Part shown: positions 15,871-21,079 of the stretch, one piece after another
How positions within the stretch are numbered: the first letter of the stretch is position 1
Layout: each line of letters opens with the position of its first letter
Source: Firmicutes bacterium CAG:170
GTDB taxonomy: Bacteria > Bacillota > Clostridia > Oscillospirales > Oscillospiraceae
Length of the DNA: 21,079 nucleotides
Assembly (NCBI GenBank): GCA_000436735.1
Contig: FR887088.1
Coordinates: 1 to 21,079 of the forward strand
Reading direction: 5' to 3'
The notes under the pieces: model-generated
Databases searched by the model: none
Told to the model about the DNA's origin: nothing
What the model saw: the letters and a program-made list of their open reading frames with translations, nothing else
Made by a program: the position numbers and the translations under genes

Positions 15871-16620
15871 TCAGTATATCACATTGTTTTTTGGATTGCT
15901 AGGTTTCGGAAGGAATTCGTCCTCGATCACAACAACATTGACAACGCCGGACGCGGCGGTGCAGCCGTCGATGGCGATGACCCCGTTTGCGTAGAAGGGC
16001 GAAAAATCTGCGCCATATCCGAACTCCGGTTTGTCCTCCATCTTCGCATGACCGTAACTGCAATGCCAATGGCCGCAGACAACGGTTTTATCGATCGTCA
16101 AACCACGAAGCGCACAGTCGATGCCGTTACGCCATCTTGCTTGGTCCCATTCATAGGCAAATGCGTGGGGATATACGACAACGCCGTCCCGCATCGGCAG
16201 CCAGCCGTGGACAAATACATAGTTCTGCGTCTCAAAAGAATCCACCATCTGGGAAGTGAAGCGCAAAACCATCGGCTCGATCTCTGCGCAGGCTTCCCGA
16301 AAATAGCGTGGTTTGTGCGGAAGCGTGGAAAGGTCGAACACCGTATCACTCGTCCGATTGCGCTTGTCGTAGTCCATGGGGTAGCAGCGATCGATCAACT
16401 GCTCCAGAAGATCTTCGTGGTTGCCGCGGATCAAGACCTTGCGCTCCAAGGAATTCAGAAAGCGAAGAACTTCTTTCGGCTTAGAGCCGCGGTCGAAATG
16501 ATCACCACAGGAGATCAGCCAGTGTTCCGGGTTATCCGTGTCGAATCCGGCGGTGTCGAGTGCCGACTTGAATTCGTCATAGAAACCATGGATGTCGGAG
16601 ACGCAAAAAAGCTTAGGCAT
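15871..16620 (-). CDS. metallophosphoesterase of the phage/bacterial PPP serine/threonine phosphatase type
   Basis: A 249-aa calcineurin-like phosphoesterase. The dinuclear metal-site motifs occur in order: DIHG near residues 9-12 (DxH), GDHFDRG (GDxxDRG) at about 39-45, RGNHED (GNHE) near 75-80, then VHGWLP and CGHWHCSYGH. The compact form and GDHFDRG motif fit lambda-type and Shp1-like phosphatases found in phages and integrated elements. Substrates may be phosphoproteins or small phosphoesters such as nucleotides; the sequence does not decide. AAAGGAG lies eight bases before the ATG. It starts 5 bases after the zinc-ribbon gene, so the pair is cotranscribed. Confidence 0.88.
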   Translation of the reverse strand: MPKLFCVSDIHGFYDEFKSALDTAGFDTDNPEHWLISCGDHFDRGSKPKEVLRFLNSLERKVLIRGNHEDLLEQLIDRCYPMDYDKRNRTSDTVFDLSTLPHKPRYFREACAEIEPMVLRFTSQMVDSFETQNYVFVHGWLPMRDGVVVYPHAFAYEWDQARWRNGIDCALRGLTIDKTVVCGHWHCSYGHAKMEDKPEFGYGADFSPFYANGVIAIDGCTAASGVVNVVVIEDEFLPKPSNPKNNVIY

Positions 16621-16625
16621 CGGTC

Positions 16626-16898
16626 TTACTCCTTTTCATATGGCTCGCTCTCCCATTCAGCACCACAGGTGTCGCAGCTATAGCAATCAATCTGCATATA
16701 TTTTGTTCGAAGGATTCCTTGCGCCCAATGCTTGCAAATCAGGCCACTGCGGATTCCTTTGTCGAAAATCCCCTCAGCGATGTAATCCATTTTATTTTTT
16801 GTTTCACCACAACACGGGCATACATTGCACCCGCGATTTGCGATTGCTTTGCGTGTCATACGATCCTCATAATCCTGTGGCGTTCTTGTTACTTTCAT
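16626..16898 (-). CDS. small zinc-ribbon protein of unknown function
   Basis: A 90-aa protein starting MKVTRTPQDYEDRMTRKAIA. Two cysteine clusters, CNVCPCCGE (about 24-32) and CYSCDTCGAEWE (about 72-83), are spaced to form a zinc ribbon. The segment between includes GIRSGLICKHWAQG. The C-terminus is acidic. Zinc ribbons of this type often bind DNA, RNA or proteins in phage-like elements, but no specific family is recognised. GGAGG precedes the ATG at 16898. Longer in-frame extension upstream is not used because it would run through the truncated gene and the plus-strand promoter. Confidence 0.8.
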   Translation of the reverse strand: MKVTRTPQDYEDRMTRKAIANRGCNVCPCCGETKNKMDYIAEGIFDKGIRSGLICKHWAQGILRTKYMQIDCYSCDTCGAEWESEPYEKE

Positions 16899-16912
16899 AA
16901 AACCTCCGTTTG

Positions 16913-17020
16913 TCAGGCGCCACGATAGTCGATCAGCTCGATCTCGTCCCAGAACGGTGGGACGAACCAGTTGAGCCACGGACTGCGGCGGCAGTATGCA
17001 TGAAAGGCAATATCCTTCTT
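16913..17020 (-). pseudogene. 35-codon C-terminal remnant of a truncated gene at the island edge
   Basis: A minus-strand frame reads from just after a TAA (17021-17023) to a TGA at 16913. It includes the tryptophan-rich run WLNWFVPPFWDEIELIDYRG. It has no start codon. Its stop lies just before the ribosome binding site of the zinc-ribbon gene, the tight spacing expected of an operon mate. I read it as the tail of a gene whose front was lost at the element boundary. The family is not recognisable from so little sequence. Confidence 0.5.
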
Positions 17021-17033
17021 TTATCGCCCTGAT

Positions 17034-17062
17034 TTGACAGTATACGATTTGATGTTTAAAAT
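17034..17062 (+). promoter_or_regulatory. sigma-A promoter of the membrane protein/LysR operon
   Basis: TTGACA (17034-17039), 17-base spacer, TAAAAT (17057-17062). The start of the first gene follows 48 bases downstream. The boxes are the same as those of the leuS promoter. It lies 14 bases beyond the truncated island gene, consistent with the island ending here. Confidence 0.88.
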
Positions 17063-17110
17063 AAGAACGAAAGGGATCACAGCGTAGGAGCAGCACAGGA
17101 GGGCTTACAG

Positions 17111-17467
17111 ATGAAGGTTTTTGACTCGCTGAATCAGGCAATTTCAAGCGGCCGTGAACGCAGAAAAAAGGAGATGGCGGTATTAAAGGACAGCCGGCGA
17201 ACATATCTGACATTGCGGCCGTTTCCGGACGCCTCGGAAGGAGGCGCAGACAAGCAGGCGCGGCTTTTGTGCCTGACGGATGCGCTCATTGGCAGCATGA
17301 TCCTGACGGCACTGTTTTTGGTTATGGATTTGGTAAATCAGTTTGCTATTACATGGGTGTTCTATCCTGCCTTGTTCATCGCCGTGTCCGTTACCTTTTC
17401 AATCCTAAACTGGAGACGCTATTCTTTGCAAAGGTTCGAGAAAAAGGTGGAAATCCATGAGAATTGA
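17111..17467 (+). CDS. small two-helix membrane protein, unknown function
   Basis: A 118-aa protein. A charged N-terminal half (GRERRKKEMAVLKDSRR) precedes two hydrophobic helices at about residues 55-73 (LTDALIGSMILTALFLVMD) and 78-97. A basic tail ends in RFEKKVEIHEN. I recognise no family. GGAGG lies shortly before the ATG. The last 11 bases overlap the start of the LysR gene, so the two are probably translated together. One idea is a membrane partner for the regulator, but the sequence gives no proof. Confidence 0.75.
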   Translation: MKVFDSLNQAISSGRERRKKEMAVLKDSRRTYLTLRPFPDASEGGADKQARLLCLTDALIGSMILTALFLVMDLVNQFAITWVFYPALFIAVSVTFSILNWRRYSLQRFEKKVEIHEN

Positions 17468-18380
17468 GCAACTTCGCCATGTGGTTGAGGTCGCCCGCTG
17501 CGGGAGTATGCGGCAAGCCGCTTTGAATCTCTATATCTCTCAGCCGAATCTGTCTGTTTCCATACAGAATCTTGAGGAAGAGGTCGGGTATCAGATATTT
17601 ACCCGTTCTTCCAAAGGCACACAATTGACAAAGGCCGGAAAGGCATTTGTCGACTATGCCGCGCCAATCGTAGCTCAGTTTGAAAGGCTGACGAACCTGA
17701 AGCAGGATATCGGGCAGCTGCAATCCAGTTATTTTTCGGTCGCTATTCTGCCTTATCGATATCTGACAGAAGCGGCGATCCAGGTATATAACCATCATTT
17801 GGCCACGCCGATCCACTTGTCGATCATGGACGGCGACCGTTCCAGTATCATTGAGATGATTGCAAACGACGAGGCGGAATTAGGCGTGCTGGGCATTTTC
17901 TCTCCGTTTTACGAGGAAATGGTGCGCCAATTGGAGGCAAAACAGCTCCGCTTCGTTCGATTGGGGCAGATCAAGGTGTGTGCGCTGATTGGAAAGGCCC
18001 ATCCACAGTTTCATTCAAAAAATGATTACATAACCTGCGATCAGCTCAGAGGAAAAACTTTTGTTGGCTTTGATGAAATGGAATCCGGGCCATTCTCTCC
18101 GCTCCCGGACATCTTGGGACTGGGAAACGAGGTATGTCCGCATCGGATCTATACAAAATCATGGTCCATCATTCTGGATATTGTGCGAAGTACGGATAGC
18201 TTCAGCATCGTTGCGACCAATCGAAAAGCATATTCTGCCATCCCGTATTACGACGGTGTACGGTCTATGGAGATCCTAGACTGCGACTGCTATAACATCA
18301 TGGGATGGATCACCAAGAAAAATGCTGCACTGTCGGATCTGGCTATGGTGTTCCTGTCGATCCTGTCCAGCTATTTCTGA
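17457..18380 (+). CDS. LysR-type transcriptional regulator
   Basis: A 307-aa LysR-family regulator. The N-terminal winged helix-turn-helix is clear (MRIEQLRHVVEVARCGSMRQ, then AALNLYISQPNLSVSIQNLEEEVGYQIFTR and KAGKAFV, residues 1-70). A linker helix follows, then the two-lobed effector-binding domain from about residue 90 (FSVAILPYRYLTEAAI...). AGGTGG precedes the ATG. Regulators of this family commonly control the adjacent gene, so the symporter and asparaginase genes downstream are the likely targets, with a C4-acid or amino acid as effector. The link is inference; a terminator separates them. Confidence 0.92.
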   Translation: MRIEQLRHVVEVARCGSMRQAALNLYISQPNLSVSIQNLEEEVGYQIFTRSSKGTQLTKAGKAFVDYAAPIVAQFERLTNLKQDIGQLQSSYFSVAILPYRYLTEAAIQVYNHHLATPIHLSIMDGDRSSIIEMIANDEAELGVLGIFSPFYEEMVRQLEAKQLRFVRLGQIKVCALIGKAHPQFHSKNDYITCDQLRGKTFVGFDEMESGPFSPLPDILGLGNEVCPHRIYTKSWSIILDIVRSTDSFSIVATNRKAYSAIPYYDGVRSMEILDCDCYNIMGWITKKNAALSDLAMVFLSILSSYF

Positions 18381-18398
18381 ACAGCATATCGGTGATGG

Positions 18399-18428
18399 GA
18401 GGACACCCGAAAGGGTGCCCTCTTTTTT
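18399..18428 (+). terminator. rho-independent terminator of the LysR operon
   Basis: A 10-bp stem (18399-18408 with 18413-18422) with one A-C mismatch and a GAAA tetraloop is followed by six T residues. Confidence 0.9.
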
Positions 18429-18689
18429 AACTTTTTTATTCTGGCGATAGTTTTTGTTTATACTGTCTATATAAAATAATAAACAAATGCTTGCCGCCCC
18501 ATTTGTGCAATTGTTAGAAGAGAGGAAATAAGCCGGCTTTTCATGAGAAAAAGTGGCACAGATTAGCGCTGAATTTCCAAAAGAATGATAAAATAAGAAT
18601 ACTTCTCATAGAAAACATGCTGTGGTAGATTAGAAATACAGCCGGAGCAAACGGCAAATCGCTTCAGTAAAAGAAAGGAGAGTTTTGTT
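18429..18689 (+). promoter_or_regulatory. control region of the symporter-asparaginase genes
   Basis: This AT-rich gap holds no gene. TATATAAAATAATAAAC (about 18468-18484) and a later GATAAAAT (about 18587-18594) are possible -10 regions, but neither has a good -35 box, as expected of an activator-dependent promoter. ATGAGAA (about 18543) and TTCTCAT (about 18603) form a spaced inverted pair that could be LysR half-sites. AAAGGAG precedes the symporter ATG. Exact sites are not determined. Confidence 0.45.
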
Positions 18690-19955
18690 ATGGAAAAGAA
18701 AAAGAAAAAGTACAATCTAACAATCGGCGTCATCCTCGGCGCGGTGCTGGGACTTGTAGTCGGTCTGATTTTTAAGGAAAAATCGGACAATCTGGCCTTC
18801 CTTGGAAATCTCTTTATGCGCCTGATCCAGATGCCGCTTATTGCTTTGGTCATGTGTTCTGTTATGGAGGCCGTCGGCGGTCTGAAGCCCGCCGAGCTGG
18901 GCAAGCTGGGTGGCCTGACAATCGCTCTTTTTGCTGTTACCAGCGCAGTCGGTGGACTCTTTGGCGTGATCCTCGGATTTGTCTTTAAGCCAGGCATCGG
19001 TTTGGATATGTCGATCTTCGCCGTCGACACGAGCTATGTTGCCCCGGATAACGGCGGCGTCATTGATACGATCATGGGCTATTTCTCCAATAATATTTTT
19101 GGCTCCATGTCCTCCGGCAACAATCTGCAATGCGTGATCGCCGCGATCTTCCTCGGTGTTGCACTTTCCATCTACGGAAGTAAGCATGAGAAGAACCCGG
19201 TCCTGGATGGGATTCGCGCGATCAACAAGATCGTTATGCAGTACATCAGCATTGTTATCCAGATCCTCCCGCTTGCGATCTTCTCGTTCGTGGCACAGGC
19301 TGTCGGTGTGCTGGGCAATCAGCTTTTCAAGGCGCTCGGTCTGCTCGTTACCGCAGATTTTGTGGGCATGATCGGCATGACGATCATTTTCGGCGTCCTG
19401 ACTGCGATCTTCTGCGGCGTGAACCCGCTGAAGATCTTTGGCAAGCTCGGTCAGACGGCAATGGTCGCTGCGGTATCCGCTTCTTCGGCGGTGACCCTAC
19501 CGACGAAGGTAGAGGATACACAGGCGAAGCTTGGCGTATCTCCCAGAATCGCAAAATTTGTCTGCCCCATGGGCATGAGCATGAACTGTGACGGTGCGCT
19601 GATGTTCTTCACGCTCTCCTGCATCACCGTAGCGCAGGCATTCGGCATCACACAGACTACCGGTGATCTTATTCACATGGTGCTGTTCTCCACTGCGTTC
19701 TCCTTTGCGGTCATCACCGTTCCCGGCGGCGGACTTGTTATGCTGGCGATCATTTTGCAGGCCTGCGGTCTTCCGGCTGCCGGCATGGTCATCATCTCTG
19801 CCGCAGATTTCATCCTTGGGCCGATCCGTACCGTTAACAATAACATTGACGACATGATGGTCGCCATGGTCGTTGCGAAGGTAGACGGCGAGTTCTCGAA
19901 GGAGATCTATGACGGAACAAAAGAATTCGATCCTTCTGTGGAATCCTATAAGTAA
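18690..19955 (+). CDS. DAACS-family dicarboxylate/amino acid:cation symporter
   Basis: A 421-aa secondary transporter of the GltP/DctA fold with about eight membrane helices and two hairpins. The serine-rich hairpin motif is SASSAVTLPT (263-272), the NMDG-type metal/substrate motif is NCDG (299-302), hairpin 2 has VPGGG (344-348), and helix 8 reads DFILGPIRTVNNNIDDMM (373-390). The conserved helix-8 Arg is present (R380) with N384 and D388. The Asp that binds the substrate amino group in glutamate/aspartate carriers (D394 of GltPh) aligns with Gly377. That favours a C4-dicarboxylate or another non-amino substrate. AAAGGAG precedes the ATG. The asparaginase gene follows in the same direction. 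Confidence 0.92.
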   Translation: MEKKKKKYNLTIGVILGAVLGLVVGLIFKEKSDNLAFLGNLFMRLIQMPLIALVMCSVMEAVGGLKPAELGKLGGLTIALFAVTSAVGGLFGVILGFVFKPGIGLDMSIFAVDTSYVAPDNGGVIDTIMGYFSNNIFGSMSSGNNLQCVIAAIFLGVALSIYGSKHEKNPVLDGIRAINKIVMQYISIVIQILPLAIFSFVAQAVGVLGNQLFKALGLLVTADFVGMIGMTIIFGVLTAIFCGVNPLKIFGKLGQTAMVAAVSASSAVTLPTKVEDTQAKLGVSPRIAKFVCPMGMSMNCDGALMFFTLSCITVAQAFGITQTTGDLIHMVLFSTAFSFAVITVPGGGLVMLAIILQACGLPAAGMVIISAADFILGPIRTVNNNIDDMMVAMVVAKVDGEFSKEIYDGTKEFDPSVESYK

Positions 19956-19961
19956 GGCGGG

Positions 19962-20040
19962 CTGATCCTTTTTGGGATCGCCGCCGCGACAGGTGCTGCG
20001 TCACGAAAATGCCGCAGCACCTGCTATGCGGATCAGTTTT
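19962..20040 (+). promoter_or_regulatory. nested hairpin between symporter and asparaginase genes
   Basis: An inner 11-bp perfect stem CAGGTGCTGCG/CGCAGCACCTG (19990-20000, 20013-20023) sits inside an outer pair CTGATCC/GGATCAG (19962-19968, 20030-20036). TTTT follows the outer arm. A competing small hairpin GATCC-N6-GGATC (19964-19979) uses the same bases. It starts 6 bases past the symporter stop and ends just before the asparaginase ribosome binding site. It could act as a partial terminator, a processing site or an attenuator that sets lower asparaginase expression. Confidence 0.65.
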
Positions 20041-20055
20041 GAAAAGGAGCATTCC

Positions 20056-21051
20056 ATGAAATTACCACACATCCATATTATTGCAACGGGCGGGACCATA
20101 GCTGCGCATGAAACGAGCGCGATGCAGACCACCGGTTATCGTGGAGATAATTTACTGCTGGCCAACGAGCTGATACGCTCTATCGAAGGGATTGAGGCCC
20201 ACGCAGAGATCACAGCTGAGAACATTTTCTCATTGCCGTCTTCGGCGATGGATGAAGCGCATTTATTACAACTGGCCCGGCGTGTGAATGAATTGCTGGC
20301 CGATCCAGCGGTCGACGGCCTTGTGATCACACATGGAACGGACACGCTCGAGGAAACGGCATTTTTCCTTTATCTTACGGCTAAAAGCCCCAAACCTGTG
20401 GTCATAACGGGTTCTATGCTTCCAGCTTCCGCACACAGCGCTGATGGCCCGGGAAATCTGATCAATGCGATCTGCACTGCGGCCAGCAGGGAGTCTTGGG
20501 GAAAAGGCGTTATAGTGTGTATGTGCAATCGTCTGCTCTCAGCAAGAGATGCCGCAAAGACATCCACCTACCGTCTGGATACATTCAAATGTCTGGAATA
20601 TGGTACACTTGGACATGTCGTCGGAGGAGACGTCCGCTTCTATTATGCGCCGGTCCGCCCGCATGGAAGCCAGTCTCAATTTGACATTCAGGCGCTCGCA
20701 GAGCTGCCTCGTGTAGAGATCATCATGACGCATGAGAATTGCTCTGAGGTGCTGCTGAAAGCCGCCGTAGAAAGCGGCTGCGACGGTGTTGTCGCAGCAG
20801 GGATGGGCTCCGGAGCGATTCCGCCGCGGATGCGGGCGTATTACAAGGCGCTGGAGAAGAAGCCATTTCTGGTACGGGCCAGCCGTGTTTATTCCGGTTA
20901 CGTCGCAGCACACAGCGCTACGCCGGATCTGGAATACGATACGATCTGCGCAGGCGACTTTACGCCGATCAAGGCGAGGCTGCTGCTCCAGCTTGCGCTG
21001 ACCGTGACCTCGGACCTCGATGAAATCCGAAGCATTTTCCAGAAATACTAA
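20056..21051 (+). CDS. L-asparaginase, type I/II fold, without signal peptide
   Basis: A 331-aa enzyme hydrolysing L-asparagine to L-aspartate and ammonia. The first active-site motif is ATGGTIA, with nucleophile Thr14. The second is THGTDTLEE, with Thr95 and Asp96, and Lys168 lies in RDAAKTS, matching the catalytic triads of bacterial asparaginases. The GCDGVVAAGMGSGAIPP segment and C-terminal domain are complete. There is no signal peptide, so it should act in the cytoplasm. The start at 20056 follows AAAGGAG; an in-frame ATG at 19972 lies in the hairpin with no ribosome binding site. Some family members prefer other amides. The neighbouring symporter suggests linked aspartate/C4-acid metabolism. 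Confidence 0.93.
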   Translation: MKLPHIHIIATGGTIAAHETSAMQTTGYRGDNLLLANELIRSIEGIEAHAEITAENIFSLPSSAMDEAHLLQLARRVNELLADPAVDGLVITHGTDTLEETAFFLYLTAKSPKPVVITGSMLPASAHSADGPGNLINAICTAASRESWGKGVIVCMCNRLLSARDAAKTSTYRLDTFKCLEYGTLGHVVGGDVRFYYAPVRPHGSQSQFDIQALAELPRVEIIMTHENCSEVLLKAAVESGCDGVVAAGMGSGAIPPRMRAYYKALEKKPFLVRASRVYSGYVAAHSATPDLEYDTICAGDFTPIKARLLLQLALTVTSDLDEIRSIFQKY

Positions 21052-21052
21052 G

Positions 21053-21079
21053 GAACCTCTGAATAAATCCCCGACCGCG
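21053..21079. other. possible start of a transposon-like terminal repeat at the window edge
   Basis: The last bases, beginning GGAACCTCTGAATAAATCC right after the asparaginase stop, resemble the general form of IS5-like terminal inverted repeats (GGAA, then GAATAA). The window ends here, so neither the other end nor a transposase can be seen. This is a weak resemblance only. Confidence 0.2.

Larger units (their letters stand above)
11823..17033. mobile_element. small or decayed integrative element with Tn916-type int/xis
   Basis: The region between smc and the 17.1-kb promoter carries an integrase and excisionase of Tn916 type, phage-like cargo and a truncated gene at its right edge. The left edge is placed in the AT-rich 115 bases between smc and the repeat cluster, and the right edge near 17020-17033, where a reading frame is cut just before a host-like promoter. 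I could not find matching direct repeats at the two edges. Edges are therefore approximate. There are no relaxase, replication, capsid or lysis genes. Confidence 0.6.

Overview
The window looks like a chromosomal segment of a Gram-positive, low-oxygen Firmicute, most likely of the Oscillospiraceae/Ruminococcaceae group. The evidence is a T-box leader on leuS, strong AGGAGG-type ribosome binding sites, sigma-A promoters with TTGACA/TATAAT boxes, a fairly GC-rich coding sequence, and a fused NadD-YqeK protein. The placement is inferred from gene content; the genus cannot be read from the sequence.

Positions 66-11790 are core housekeeping genes, all on the minus strand. Read in the direction of transcription: smc, ftsY, rdgB, yhbY, nadD-yqeK, an LCP (LytR-CpsA-Psr) cell-wall enzyme gene and rsfS. 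These are tightly packed, with short gaps or overlaps, and look like one operon for chromosome organisation, protein targeting, nucleotide clean-up, ribosome assembly, NAD synthesis and envelope assembly. After rsfS comes a 157-bp near-palindrome with perfect 23-bp ends (3247-3403). Then come leuS with its own promoter and T-box riboswitch, and rpsU with a consensus promoter and terminator.

Positions about 11.8-17.03 kb are an inserted accessory island. It has a Tn916-type excisionase and integrase, three copies of an 11-bp repeat just beyond the integrase, and a series of phage-like minus-strand genes: dUTPase, a PPP-type metallophosphatase, a zinc-ribbon protein, a membrane-anchored unknown, a coiled-coil protein resembling the tail of prohibitin/SPFH proteins, and a small unknown. 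One 86-aa plus-strand gene sits inside it with its own promoter and terminator. There are no structural, replication or conjugation genes, and the right edge carries only the last 35 codons of another gene, so this is probably a decayed or very small integrative element.

Positions about 17.03-21.05 kb are a plus-strand metabolic block. A strong promoter precedes a small two-helix membrane protein whose end overlaps a LysR-type regulator. A DAACS-family dicarboxylate/amino-acid:cation symporter and a cytoplasmic-type L-asparaginase follow. The pairing suggests regulated uptake or exchange of a C4 acid with asparagine-to-aspartate conversion. The symporter has Gly where amino-acid transporters use an Asp to hold the substrate amine, so the substrate may be a dicarboxylate rather than an amino acid.

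I found no convincing new defence or biosynthetic system. The most notable items are the 157-bp palindrome, the integrase arm-type repeats, the autonomous 86-aa gene in the island, the SPFH-tail protein without its SPFH domain, and the substituted symporter binding site.
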